Source: Xanthomonas sacchari
GTDB lineage: Bacteria; Pseudomonadota; Gammaproteobacteria; Xanthomonadales; Xanthomonadaceae
DNA: 64,000 nucleotides
Assembly (NCBI RefSeq): GCF_024266585.1
Contig: NZ_CP100647.1
Coordinates: 1,531,001 to 1,595,000, forward strand
Direction of reading: 5' to 3'
Position numbers and translations under genes: made by a program. Below are positions 8,378 to 17,611 of this stretch, in pieces. Positions within the stretch are counted from its first letter, which is position 1, and every line of letters begins with the position of its first letter. The notes below the pieces were generated by a model. That model made no database searches. It was given only the letters and a program-made list of their open reading frames with translations, and was not told where the DNA came from.

Positions 8378-10432
8378 ATGATCCGTTTTCCTGCCATGCC
8401 GCCCGTGGCGGCGTGCTGCTGCGTGTGTGTCGCAGCGGCCGCGCCCGTCCATGCCGCCGATGCACCCCCGGGCGCCACCGGCGATTCCGTACTGACCCTG
8501 GGCAAGGTCCAGGCCACCTCGCCGCTCGCCGCCGGTTCCAGCGCGCGCAGCGTGTTCAGTTCCGTCGACATCCTCGGCGGCGATCTGCTGCAGGACCAGC
8601 ACGTGGACTACAGCTGGGAACTGTTGATGCGCGCGCCCGGCGTGCAGGTGACGCAGTTCAAGATGGGCACCGACGCCGGGCGTTTTTCCTTCCGCGGCTT
8701 CAACGGCGAAGGTCGGGTCAATGCGGTCAAGCTGCTGATCGACGGCGTGCCCAGCAACGACAACGCCGGCGCCATGCCGTACCTGGATGCGGTGTTCCCG
8801 CTGGACATCGCCGCGATCGAGATCGTGCGCGGCACCAACGACCCGCGCTACGGCCTGAACGCGATCGCCGGCGACGTCGACGTGCTGACCCGCAGCGGCG
8901 GCAACGACGGCCGCGCCAGCGTCACCGTCGGCAGCTTCGGCACCCGCGAGGTGCAGGCGACGCAGGGCATCGAACGCGGCGCCTGGAGCCAGAACTACGT
9001 CGCCGCCTGGCGCGACAGCGACGGCTACCGCGACCATGCCGACGCGCGCAAGCATGCGTTCTCCGGCAAGTGGTTCTATACCGATCCGGACGGGCGTTGG
9101 CGCGCCGGGCTCAGCGCGCGCGATTACCGCAACACGGCGCTGGAGGCGGGGTACCTGGACTACGCCACGGCGCAGCGCGCACCGCGCAGCTCCCCCGATT
9201 ACGCGCGCGACGATCGCAGCCAGCGCCACACCACGCAGGTGTCGCTGCATCTGGATGCGCGGCTGGCCGACAGCGTGCAGGGCAGCGCCAAGGCGTATTG
9301 GAACCGCTACGACAATCAGCGCTGGGTGCGCTTCACCGCCGCCGGCGCGCAGCAGGAGCGCGACACCGACGAGCGCCAGCGCGGCGTGCTGGCCAGGCTC
9401 AGCTGGCGCCCGGCGCTGGCCCGCGCCGACGCCTTCGCGCTGGAGGGCGGGGTCGACGCGCAGTGGCAGGACAACGTCTCGCAGCGCTACCGCACGGTGG
9501 CGCGGGTGCGCACCGCGCCGCTGCGCGACTGGGACTTCGATCTGCACACCGAAGGCGCCTACGTGCAGGCGGTGCTGCGCCCGACCGCGCGCCTGCAACT
9601 GGTGCCGGGCTACCGGGTGGATCGGGTCGGCGGGCAGTTCCGCGACGTCGCCAGCGGCGCGCGCTATCCCACCTACGCCTACGGCACGATCCGCCAACCC
9701 AAGTTCAGCGCGGTGTATGCGCTGACCGCGCAGGCCAGCCTGTATGCCAACATCGGCCGCACCTTCCAGATCGGCAGCGGCAACGGCGCCTACCGCACCC
9801 AGGCGCGCAACCTGGCGCCGTCGTTCAACGATGGCTGGGAGACCGGCCTCAAGTTCGCCGGCGCGCAACAGCGCTGGGACGCACGCCTGGCCTACTGGGA
9901 ACAGCGCGCCTCCGACGAGGTGGCCACCATCCTCGGCGTGAACGGCAGCGTCGGCACCGGCGAGGTCGGCAACGTCGGCAAGACCTTGCGCCGCGGCTGG
10001 GATGCGCAACTGAACCTGCGTCCGGATGAGCGCTGGACGCTGTGGCTGGCCTATTCCCGGCAACGCGCGCTGATCGTCACGCCGGATCCGAGCGCGCCGG
10101 CCACCCGCGGCAAGGAGATCGAGAACGTGCCGCACTACCTGGCCACCGCCGGTGTCGACTGGCAGGCCACGCCGCGGCTGACGCTGTCGGCCTGGGGCAA
10201 TGCGCAGGGCGACTACTACGTGGAGCGCAGCAACACCCTGGGCCGCTACGGCGGCTATGCGCTGGCCAACCTCGGTGCGACCTGGCAATGGCGCGCGCAG
10301 CGCGCGCTGTCGCTGCAACTGAAGAACCTGACCGACCGGCACTACGTCTACGCCTGGTACGACAGCGGGTCTTCCGGCTACTCGCCCGGCGACGGCCGCG
10401 CGCTGTACGCCACGCTGAGCTGGGGCTGGTGA
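8378..10432 (+). CDS. TonB-dependent outer membrane receptor
   Basis: 684 residues. A signal peptide with an odd Cys cluster (VAACCCVC) ends at about VHA-A. The plug domain follows (LLMRAPGVQVTQF, RGFNGEGRVNAVKLLIDGV, IEIVRGTNDPRYG), then a beta-barrel rich in aromatic/polar strands, ending in the outer membrane terminus ATLSWGW. No TonB box is obvious. I chose the ATG at 8378 because it gives the signal peptide and has GGAG upstream. Its stop overlaps the start of the PepSY gene (TGATG), so the two are translationally coupled. The partnership suggests uptake of a siderophore or metal complex; the substrate is unknown. Confidence 0.88.
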   Translation: MIRFPAMPPVAACCCVCVAAAAPVHAADAPPGATGDSVLTLGKVQATSPLAAGSSARSVFSSVDILGGDLLQDQHVDYSWELLMRAPGVQVTQFKMGTDAGRFSFRGFNGEGRVNAVKLLIDGVPSNDNAGAMPYLDAVFPLDIAAIEIVRGTNDPRYGLNAIAGDVDVLTRSGGNDGRASVTVGSFGTREVQATQGIERGAWSQNYVAAWRDSDGYRDHADARKHAFSGKWFYTDPDGRWRAGLSARDYRNTALEAGYLDYATAQRAPRSSPDYARDDRSQRHTTQVSLHLDARLADSVQGSAKAYWNRYDNQRWVRFTAAGAQQERDTDERQRGVLARLSWRPALARADAFALEGGVDAQWQDNVSQRYRTVARVRTAPLRDWDFDLHTEGAYVQAVLRPTARLQLVPGYRVDRVGGQFRDVASGARYPTYAYGTIRQPKFSAVYALTAQASLYANIGRTFQIGSGNGAYRTQARNLAPSFNDGWETGLKFAGAQQRWDARLAYWEQRASDEVATILGVNGSVGTGEVGNVGKTLRRGWDAQLNLRPDERWTLWLAYSRQRALIVTPDPSAPATRGKEIENVPHYLATAGVDWQATPRLTLSAWGNAQGDYYVERSNTLGRYGGYALANLGATWQWRAQRALSLQLKNLTDRHYVYAWYDSGSSGYSPGDGRALYATLSWGW

Positions 10433-11865
10433 TGGCCACGCATACCCTCGCGGCCACTGCGGCGCCGGCACGCTTCTACCGCGCGGTGTGGCGCTGGCAT
10501 TTCTACGCCGGCCTGCTGGTGCTGCCGCTGTTGGTGTGGCTGGCGCTGACCGGCGCGGCCTTCGTCTACCAGCAGCCGATCGACGGCTATTTCCACCGCG
10601 CGCTGAAGACCGTGGCGGTGCCGGAGCACACGCAGGCGCTGGCGCCGCAGCGGCTGCTGCAGGCGGCGCTGGCCGCGCAGCCGGGCCAGGCGCTGCGCTA
10701 CACCACGCCGCCGCGGCGCGATGCCTCGGCGGAAGTGACCATCGTCACCGCCGACGGTCGCCATGAGGTCGTGTACGTGGATCCGTACCGCGCACGGGTG
10801 CTGGGCCAGTTGCCCGAGCACGGAACCGTGGCCTGGACGATCCGCCGCCTGCACAGCCTGGACTACGTCGGCTGGTTCGCCAACGCGATGATCGAGGTGG
10901 CCGCCGGCTGGGCGATCCTGCTGGTGCTGACCGGGGTGTACCTGTGGTGGCCGCGCGGGCGCCGCGGCGGCGTGACCACGGTGCGCGGGCGGCCGGCGCA
11001 GCGCGTGTTCTGGCGCGACCTGCATGCGCTCACCGGCAGCGTGGTCGGCGCGGCGCTGCTGTTCCTGGCGCTGACCGGGATGCCGTGGTCGTGGTTCTGG
11101 GGCGCGCAGGTCAACCGCCTGGCCAATGGGCATCACTACGGCTATCCGTCCGGGCTACGGGTGGACGTGCCGATGTCGACGCAGCGGCTGAGCGACAGCG
11201 AAGTGCCGGCGTGGTCGTTGCGGCAGGCGCGCCTGCCGCAGTCGTCGCTACCGGCCGCGGACCCGCATGCGGCGCACGACGGCCACGGCGAACACGGCGA
11301 ACACGGCGGCATGGCCGACATGCCGGACGCCGCGCCGGCGGCGGGCGCGATCGGCCTGGATGCGGCGGTGACGCGGTTTGCGGCGCGCGGCATCGCGCCG
11401 GGCTACAGCGTGGCGCTGCCGCGCGGCGCGCGCGGGGTCTATACCGCCTCGGTGTATCCGCCCGACCTTGCGCAGCAGCGGGTGATCCATCTGGACCAAT
11501 ACAGCGGCCAGGTGCTGCTGGACATGCGCTACGCCGACTACGGCCCGCTGGCCAAGGCGCTGGAGTGGGGTATCAACGTGCACCTGGGCCAGGAGTACGG
11601 CGTGCTCAACCAGCTCGTGCTGATCGGCGCCTGCCTGGGCATCGTGCTGCTGTGCGTGAGCGCGGCGGTGATGTGGTGGAAGCGGCGCCCGCAGGGCGGG
11701 CTCGGCGTGCCGCCGTTGCCGGCGGACCGGCGCACGCTGCGCGGCGTGGTCGCGCTGCTGGCGCTGGGCGGGCTGCTGTTTCCGCTGGTGGGGCTGTCCT
11801 TGCTGCTGATGCTGGCGCTGGACTGGATGCTGGTGCTGCGGCGCGAGCCCGCGGTGGGGGCTTAG
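10432..11865 (+). CDS. PepSY-associated membrane protein (PiuB-like) with His-rich loop
   Basis: 477-residue inner membrane protein of the PepSY_TM family, typically found with siderophore receptors and thought to act as a periplasmic-facing reductase or uptake helper. Transmembrane segments lie near residues 20-45, 150-175 (AAGWAILLVLTGVYLWWPRG), 200-225, 385-410 and 430-470. Between helices, around residues 278-300, is a His/Asp/Glu-rich run (DPHAAHDGHGEHGEHGG) that looks metal-binding. Its start overlaps the receptor stop by one base. The His run suggests a transition metal handled by this uptake group, but iron versus copper cannot be decided from sequence. Confidence 0.85.
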   Translation: MATHTLAATAAPARFYRAVWRWHFYAGLLVLPLLVWLALTGAAFVYQQPIDGYFHRALKTVAVPEHTQALAPQRLLQAALAAQPGQALRYTTPPRRDASAEVTIVTADGRHEVVYVDPYRARVLGQLPEHGTVAWTIRRLHSLDYVGWFANAMIEVAAGWAILLVLTGVYLWWPRGRRGGVTTVRGRPAQRVFWRDLHALTGSVVGAALLFLALTGMPWSWFWGAQVNRLANGHHYGYPSGLRVDVPMSTQRLSDSEVPAWSLRQARLPQSSLPAADPHAAHDGHGEHGEHGGMADMPDAAPAAGAIGLDAAVTRFAARGIAPGYSVALPRGARGVYTASVYPPDLAQQRVIHLDQYSGQVLLDMRYADYGPLAKALEWGINVHLGQEYGVLNQLVLIGACLGIVLLCVSAAVMWWKRRPQGGLGVPPLPADRRTLRGVVALLALGGLLFPLVGLSLLLMLALDWMLVLRREPAVGA

Positions 11866-11929
11866 GACGTCAGTGCTGGAATTCACTGTGATTCTGTGGC
11901 GATAAGCGACGCCATCGGTGCATCCGACT

Positions 11930-11962
11930 TGGCTGCAGTCGGGACTGAAGTCCCTCCCACAA
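11930..11962. repeat. single REP palindrome
   Basis: GTCGGGACTGAAGTCCCTCC followed by CACAAG, in the gap between the PepSY gene and cysH. It has the same core as the 110-bp array at the left end. The two genes converge here, so it may also act in transcript termination. Confidence 0.7.
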
Positions 11963-12052
11963 GAAGGTGCACGTGGTCGGCGCTGGGGTCAGGGCTTGCA
12001 CAGGAGACACGGGGCTGCGCTCCTACGAAGGCCGAGCGCGTGCTTGAGCGCG

Positions 12053-12793
12053 TCACAGATCCTCGTGGATCCCGCACTCGCGCTTGAGGCCGAAGAAGCG
12101 CGTGTCTTCGTCGCGCATGCCCGGTTCCCAGCGGCGGGTGGTGTGGAAATCGCCGATGGAGACGTAGCCCTGTTCCCACAGCGGGTGATAGGGCAGGTCG
12201 TGCTGCTGCATGTATTGCCACAGGTCGCGATCACTCCAGTCGGCGATCGGGTTGATCTTGTAGCGGTCGCCGCGCTTCTGCACGAACGGGGTCTGCGCGC
12301 GGCTGTCGGACTGGCTGCGGCGCAGGCCGGTGAACCAGGTGCCGACCTTCAGTTCGTCCAGGGCGCGGCGCATCGGCTCGACCTTGCGCAGGTTGTTGTA
12401 CTGCTCGATGCCGACCATGCCCTGTTCCCACAGGCGGCCGTGGCGCGCTTCCATCCAGGCGCGGCTGACCAGCGGACGGTAGATCTTGAGATTGAGCTTG
12501 AGCCGCTCGGTGAGCGCGTCGGCGAAGCGGTAGGTCTCGGCGAACAGGTAGCCGGTGTCGATCAGGATCACCGGGATGTCCGGGCGCTGCCGGGTCAGCA
12601 GGTGCAAGGTGGCTGCCGATTGCGCGCCGAAGCTGGACGACAGCGCCGCTTCGGCCGGGCCGTGCTGCAACGCCCAGGCCACGCGCTCCGGCGCGGACAG
12701 CGTCGCCAGCAGCGCATTGGCGGCATCGAGATCCAGGGCTGGCACCGGTGCGTTGGCGGAGGCGTTTTGGGAGGCGGCGGGCAAAGCGCTCAT
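12053..12793 (-). CDS. cysH: phosphoadenosine phosphosulfate (PAPS) reductase
   Basis: 246-residue cytoplasmic enzyme that reduces PAPS to sulfite and PAP with thioredoxin. Visible motifs: a PP-loop-type nucleotide site ([15 protein letters not shown] near residue 55), [16 protein letters not shown], and the C-terminal [10 protein letters not shown] carrying the catalytic Cys. Only the single terminal Cys motif is present, without the paired Cys of iron-sulfur APS reductases, so PAPS is the expected substrate, consistent with the APS kinase domain in CysNC. The ATG overlaps the cysI stop by four bases (ATGA), placing it last in cysJIH. Confidence 0.92.
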   Translation of the reverse strand: MSALPAASQNASANAPVPALDLDAANALLATLSAPERVAWALQHGPAEAALSSSFGAQSAATLHLLTRQRPDIPVILIDTGYLFAETYRFADALTERLKLNLKIYRPLVSRAWMEARHGRLWEQGMVGIEQYNNLRKVEPMRRALDELKVGTWFTGLRRSQSDSRAQTPFVQKRGDRYKINPIADWSDRDLWQYMQQHDLPYHPLWEQGYVSIGDFHTTRRWEPGMRDEDTRFFGLKRECGIHEDL

Positions 12794-14514
12794 GCGTGCA
12801 GTTCCGACGGAAGCAGGTGACGGTGGGTGGGATAGGCGGGCAGGGCGACCAGGCCGGTGCGGTGCAGGAAGTCGCCGAAGCGCTCGTCCTCGTCCCGCTC
12901 GTGGGCGTAGCGCGCGAACAGCGGCTCGAGCGCGGCGAGGATCTCCGGCTCGGCGATGTTCTCGCGGTACAGGGTATTCAGGCGCTGGCCGCGGTGGTCG
13001 CCGCCGAGCATCAGGTTGTAGCGGCCCGGCGCCTTGCCGACCAAGGCGATCTCGGCCAGGTACGGCCGCGAGCAGCCGTTCGGGCAGCCGGAGATGCGCA
13101 GCAGGATCGGCGCGTCCTCCAGGCCGTGGCGGGCCAGCAACGGATGCAGTCGTGCGGCGAAGGCCGGCAGGTAGCGTTCGGCCTCGGCCATCGCCAGGCC
13201 GCAGGTGGGCAGCGCCACGCAGGCCATCGCCGCGCGCGCCAGCGCGGTCGGCGCGCGGTTGCCGGCATCCAGCGCATGCGCGCGCACCAGCGCGTCGATC
13301 GTCTCGCGCTGCGCGGCGGGGATGCCGGCGATCACCAGGTTCTGGTTGGCGGTCATGCGGAAGTGCGCGCCGTCGCCGGCGTCGCGGAGTTGCGCGGCGA
13401 TGGCGCGCAGGCCGCTCAGGTGCTGCGCGCCATCGGCGTGGTCGGCGATGCGCCCGGCCGGCAGCGACAGGGTCAGGTGCCAGCGGCCGTCCTCGCCGGC
13501 GTGCCAGCCCTCGCGGTCGCCGTTGTGCTCGAAGGTGACGTCGCGCGTCGCCTGCAGGCGCACGCCGGCGCGGCGCTCGATCTCCGCCACCACTGTCTCC
13601 AGGCCGTGGTCGTCGATGGTGTACTTGAAGCGCGCGCGCTTGCGCACGGTGCGGTTGCCCAGGTCGCGCTGGGTGGTGACCACCGCGGTGGCGACGTCGA
13701 GCAGTTGCGCGCGGTCGATGAAACCGATCACGTTGGCCACGCGCGGGTAGGTCTCCGCATCGCCATGGCTGGCGCCCATGCCGCCGCCGATGCTGACGTT
13801 GTAGCCGGCCAGCGTGCCGTCGGCGTCGAGCACGCCGATGAAGCCCAGGTCGTTGGCGAACACGTCGACGTCGTTGACCGGCGGCAGCGCGAAGCCGATC
13901 TTGAACTTGCGCGGCAGGTAAGCGTTGCCGTAGATCGGCTCGTCCTCCTGGCCGCTGCCGGCGACCCGCTCCTCGTCCAGCCAGATTTCGTAGTAGGCGC
14001 GGGTGTTGGGCAGCAGGTGTTCGGACACGCGCGCGGCATCGGCGTAGAGCGTGGCGTGCGCCTGCGAGGCCAGCGGGTTGGCGGCGACCTGCACGTTGCG
14101 ATTGACGTCGCCGCAGGCGGCGAGGGTGTCGATCAGCGCGGCGTTGATCGCCTGCATGGTCGCCTTCAGCTCGCGCTTGATCACCCCGTGGAACTGGAAC
14201 GCCTGGCGCGTGGTCACGCGCAGCGAGTGGTTGCCGTAGGTGGTGGCGATGGCGTCGAGCTTGAGCCACTGCGCCGGATCGACCACCCCGCCCGGGGTGC
14301 GCGTGCGGATCATGAACTGGTAGGCCGGCTCCAGCTTCTGCCGGCGCCGCTCCTCGCGCAGGTCGCGGTCGTCCTGCTGGTAGCTGCCGTGGTACTTGAT
14401 CAGGGTCTGGTCGTCCTCGCGCAGCGCCCCGGTGACCGGATCGGCCAGGCTCTGCAGCAGCGACCCGCGCAAGCGCTGGCTGTTGTGCTTGATGTCTTCG
14501 ACGGAGTGGGACAT
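12790..14514 (-). CDS. cysI: sulfite reductase hemoprotein beta subunit
   Basis: 574 residues, close to the 570 of E. coli CysI. It reduces sulfite to sulfide by six electrons using siroheme and a [4Fe-4S] cluster. The four cluster cysteines are in [20 protein letters not shown] and [16 protein letters not shown]. The N-terminal ferredoxin-like half has [19 protein letters not shown] and [13 protein letters not shown], where Arg residues contact siroheme carboxylates. It lies 116 bases downstream of cysJ, a gap filled by a repeat pair, and overlaps cysH. Confidence 0.95.
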   Translation of the reverse strand: MSHSVEDIKHNSQRLRGSLLQSLADPVTGALREDDQTLIKYHGSYQQDDRDLREERRRQKLEPAYQFMIRTRTPGGVVDPAQWLKLDAIATTYGNHSLRVTTRQAFQFHGVIKRELKATMQAINAALIDTLAACGDVNRNVQVAANPLASQAHATLYADAARVSEHLLPNTRAYYEIWLDEERVAGSGQEDEPIYGNAYLPRKFKIGFALPPVNDVDVFANDLGFIGVLDADGTLAGYNVSIGGGMGASHGDAETYPRVANVIGFIDRAQLLDVATAVVTTQRDLGNRTVRKRARFKYTIDDHGLETVVAEIERRAGVRLQATRDVTFEHNGDREGWHAGEDGRWHLTLSLPAGRIADHADGAQHLSGLRAIAAQLRDAGDGAHFRMTANQNLVIAGIPAAQRETIDALVRAHALDAGNRAPTALARAAMACVALPTCGLAMAEAERYLPAFAARLHPLLARHGLEDAPILLRISGCPNGCSRPYLAEIALVGKAPGRYNLMLGGDHRGQRLNTLYRENIAEPEILAALEPLFARYAHERDEDERFGDFLHRTGLVALPAYPTHRHLLPSELHA

Positions 14515-14630
14515 TGGGGAGGAATCGAGAATGGGGAATGGGGAATGGCAGGGCGGCGGCGTCGGGTTACGGAACGCCTGTCGGAGCCGGCTGTTCCCGA
14601 TTCCCGATTCCCGTTTCCCCACTCCCGGCT
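14515..14630. repeat. inverted GGGAATGGGGAATGG / CCGATTCCCGATTCC pair inside the cysJI operon
   Basis: The cysJ-cysI gap holds GAATGGGGAATGGGGAATGG at about 14528-14548 and, 45 bases on, CCGATTCCCGATTCCCG at about 14595-14613 in inverted orientation. The arms could form a stem in the cysJI transcript. The same paired arrangement occurs at 17613-17730 and 40175-40300. Confidence 0.75.
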
Positions 14631-16511
14631 TCAATACACATCGCGCGCATACCGCCCCTCCTGCTGCAACTGGCTGAGGTAGGCCGCGGCGTCCTCGGGG
14701 CTGCGGGCGCCGTGTTCGGCGACGATCTGCAGCAGGGTGGCGTGCACGTCCTTGCCCATGGCGATGGCGCCGCACACGTACAGGTGCGCGCCGTTCTGCA
14801 GCCAGTCGTAGACCGCGCGGCCGTGTTCGCGCAGGCGCTGCTGCACGTAGATCTTGGACGGCGCGGCGGTGCCGCGCAGCGGCTGCACGTCGCGCGAGAA
14901 CGCCAGGTCCAGCCGGTGCAGTTCGCCGCTGCGCAGCGCCTGTTGCCATTCGGCCTGGTAGAGGAAGTCGCGGTTGAAGTGGCGGGCGCCGAAGAACAGC
15001 CAGTTGCGGCCGCTGGCGCCGCTCTCGGCGCGCTCCTGGACGAAGCCGCGGAACGGCGCCACGCCGGTGCCGGGGCCGATCATCAGGATGTCGCGGCTGC
15101 CGTCGACCGGAACCCGGAAGCGTTCGTTGGGTTCGATGTAGACGGGCGCGCTGTCGCCTTCGGCCAGCGCGGCCAGGTAGCCGCTGGCGGCACCGCCGTG
15201 GGCATGGCCGTGGGCGTCGTAGGCCAGCACGTCGACGGTGAGGTGGGCCTCGTCGCCGACCCGCTTGCGACTGGAGGCGATCGAGTACAGGCGCGGGACC
15301 ATTGGTCGCAGCGCCTGCAGCAGCGCAGCGTGGTCCCAATCCGCCGGCCAGCGACGCAGCACGTCGATCACTTGGTGATCGGCGAGCAACGCCGCCAGGC
15401 CGGCGGTCTGGGTGGGGGCGAGCAACTCGGCCAGCGCCGCGGCGCCGGCGCGTTCGGCCACCGCGGCGAGCAACGGGCGCGAGGCCCGGGTCAGTTCGCG
15501 ATGGCCGGCGAGCCACTCGTGCAGGGACAGAGTCTGCCCATCGGCAGTGAGTTCGACGTGACCGTCCAGTCGCGTCGCGGTCAACACCGCCTCGACCAGC
15601 GCGGGCGAATTGCGATGGCGCACGCCCAGGGCGTCGCCGGGTTCGTAGTGCAGGCCGCTGCCGGCCAGCGACAGTTCCAGGTGGCGCACGTCCTTGTCGG
15701 CCTGGCCGTGCGCGGCGTAGCGCGGTCCCTTGAAGTCGCGGCCGCTGATCGCCTGGTTCGCCACGACCTCGGCGGCGAACGGCTGGGTGCGGCTCCAGGT
15801 CGCCGCGGCGGCGCCACGCAGCGGCGTCACCGTGGCCGACGGCGTCGCGGGCGTGCGGCCCAGGATGTCGCGTGCCTGCGCCAGCGCCTGTGCGCGCCAC
15901 GGCGCCGCCACCGTCTCGATCTCCAGGTCGGCCTCGCCCAGCGGCAGCAGCCGCTGCGCGCCGAGCTCGGCCAGGCGCGCGTCCAGGCGCCGGGCGATGC
16001 CGCAGAAGTCGGCGTAGCTGGAATCGCCCAGGCCGAGCACGGCGTACTGCAACTGCGGCAGCTTCGGCGCGCGCCGGCCCTGCAGGAACTCGACGAAGCC
16101 GATCGCATCGTCCGGTGGGTCGCCCTCGCCCTGGGTGCTGATGACCACGTACAGCAGGCGTTCGTTGCCCAGCTCGCGGGTGGGATAGGCGTCGGCGCGC
16201 AGCAGGCGCACCGCCAGCCCGGCCGCCTCGGCCTCGGCGGCCACCTGTTCGGCGGCGCGGCGCGCATTGCCGGTCTGGCTGCCGTAGACAATCGTCAGCT
16301 GCGGTGCGGGCGCGGGCGCGGGCGCCGCGGCGGCGCCGGCGACCACGGCCAGGGCCGGCATCGCCGGGCCCTGCGCCTGGGCCAGGCCGGCGGCGTAGCC
16401 GGACAGCCACCACAGGCCGGCCGCGTCCAGGCCCTCCACGGTCCGCGCCAGCAGTGCCTTGCGCTCCTCGGGCAAGGGGCTGGGCGGCAACGCGGGTGAG
16501 GCGGCGGTCAT
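14631..16511 (-). CDS. cysJ: sulfite reductase flavoprotein alpha subunit
   Basis: 626 residues (E. coli CysJ is 599). It passes electrons from NADPH through FAD and FMN to CysI. Residues ~70-210 are the flavodoxin-like FMN domain ([28 protein letters not shown]). The FAD-binding domain follows ([15 protein letters not shown]), then the NADPH-binding domain ([32 protein letters not shown]), ending YARDVY as in the family. First gene of cysJIH, divergent from cysD. The N-terminal extension (residues ~1-60) contains [13 protein letters not shown], also seen in other CysJ. Confidence 0.95.
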   Translation of the reverse strand: MTAASPALPPSPLPEERKALLARTVEGLDAAGLWWLSGYAAGLAQAQGPAMPALAVVAGAAAAPAPAPAPQLTIVYGSQTGNARRAAEQVAAEAEAAGLAVRLLRADAYPTRELGNERLLYVVISTQGEGDPPDDAIGFVEFLQGRRAPKLPQLQYAVLGLGDSSYADFCGIARRLDARLAELGAQRLLPLGEADLEIETVAAPWRAQALAQARDILGRTPATPSATVTPLRGAAAATWSRTQPFAAEVVANQAISGRDFKGPRYAAHGQADKDVRHLELSLAGSGLHYEPGDALGVRHRNSPALVEAVLTATRLDGHVELTADGQTLSLHEWLAGHRELTRASRPLLAAVAERAGAAALAELLAPTQTAGLAALLADHQVIDVLRRWPADWDHAALLQALRPMVPRLYSIASSRKRVGDEAHLTVDVLAYDAHGHAHGGAASGYLAALAEGDSAPVYIEPNERFRVPVDGSRDILMIGPGTGVAPFRGFVQERAESGASGRNWLFFGARHFNRDFLYQAEWQQALRSGELHRLDLAFSRDVQPLRGTAAPSKIYVQQRLREHGRAVYDWLQNGAHLYVCGAIAMGKDVHATLLQIVAEHGARSPEDAAAYLSQLQQEGRYARDVY

Positions 16512-16702
16512 GGCCGGTCCGGGAATGAGGAAGGGATGACCGATGTTAGGGATTCGTTGGGCGCCACAGAAAGGAACAGGGGTTATCGGCTCATGCCCTG
16601 GGCTTATTTCTGTGGCCGGTAGACGCCGCGCACACTGCCGCCCCGATCGCCGCGACCGCTGTTACGCTTCGGTCCGATCTCCTACCGCCTGCCGCCGTCT
16701 CG
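16512..16702. promoter_or_regulatory. divergent cysJ/cysD promoter with inverted repeat
   Basis: This 191-base region drives cysJIH leftward and cysDNC rightward. CCACAGAAA (16564-16572) and TTTCTGTGG (16607-16615) form a perfect 9-bp inverted repeat around a 34-base AT-richer centre with GGTTATCGGCTCATG. The symmetry and location suggest a shared regulator site, most likely CysB, but CysB sites are degenerate and this is inference. Confidence 0.5.
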
Positions 16703-17611
16703 ATGAGTTCGTCCCCCCTGTCCCACCTCGACCGCCTCGAGGCCGAGAGCATCCACATCCTGCGCGAGGTCGCCGCCGAGTTCCGCAACCCGGTGCTGCT
16801 GTATTCGGTGGGCAAGGACAGCTCGGTGCTGCTGCACCTGCTGCTCAAGGCGTTCGCGCCGGCGCCGCCGCCGATCCCGCTGCTGCACGTGGATACGCGC
16901 TGGAAGTTCCGCGAGATGATCGCCTTCCGCGATCGCCGCGCCGCCGAGACCGGGGTGGAGCTGCGCGTGCACATCAATCCCGATGGTGTCGCCCAGGACG
17001 TCGGCCCGTTCAGCCACGGCGCCAGCGTGCATACCGACGTGATGAAGACCCAGGCGCTGAAACAGGCGCTGGACCTGTGGAAGTTCGATGCGGCCATCGG
17101 CGGCGCGCGCCGCGACGAGGAGAAGGCGCGGGCCAAGGAGCGGGTGTTCTCGTTCCGCAACGCGCACCACCGCTGGGATCCGAAACAGCAGCGTCCGGAG
17201 TTGTGGAACCTGTACAACCCGCGGATCCATCCCGGCGAGAGCGTGCGCGTGTTCCCGCTATCCAACTGGACCGAGCTGGACATCTGGCTGTACATCTACC
17301 GCGAGGCGATTCCGGTGGTGCCGCTGTACTTCGCCGCCGAACGCCCGGTGGTGGAGCGCGACGGCGCGCTGATCATGGTCGACGACGCGCGCCTGCCGCT
17401 GCGTCCCGGCGAAACCCCGCAACTGCGGCGCGTGCGCTTCCGCACCCTCGGCTGCTACCCGCTGACAGGCGCGATCGAATCGCAGGCCGACACCCTGGAG
17501 ACGATCATCGCCGAGATGCTGCAGGCCACCACCTCCGAACGCCAGGGCCGGATCATCGACCAGGACCCGGGCGCGTCGATGGAGCAGAAGAAGGTGGAGG
17601 GGTATTTCTGA
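16703..17611 (+). CDS. cysD: sulfate adenylyltransferase small subunit
   Basis: 302 residues, the same length as E. coli CysD. With CysN it converts sulfate and ATP to APS. The PP-loop is [16 protein letters not shown] near residue 35; other family blocks are [36 protein letters not shown] and [17 protein letters not shown]. The ATG at 16703 has no strong ribosome site but matches family starts. Its stop overlaps the start of cysNC by one base, indicating coupled translation. Confidence 0.95.
   Translation: MSSSPLSHLDRLEAESIHILREVAAEFRNPVLLYSVGKDSSVLLHLLLKAFAPAPPPIPLLHVDTRWKFREMIAFRDRRAAETGVELRVHINPDGVAQDVGPFSHGASVHTDVMKTQALKQALDLWKFDAAIGGARRDEEKARAKERVFSFRNAHHRWDPKQQRPELWNLYNPRIHPGESVRVFPLSNWTELDIWLYIYREAIPVVPLYFAAERPVVERDGALIMVDDARLPLRPGETPQLRRVRFRTLGCYPLTGAIESQADTLETIIAEMLQATTSERQGRIIDQDPGASMEQKKVEGYF

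Noticed and set aside
12790-16413. A 1,200-codon minus-strand frame spanning cysI and cysJ
   Set aside because: Only the cysI part is real. The upstream part is an out-of-frame reading of cysJ, which has its own clear frame.
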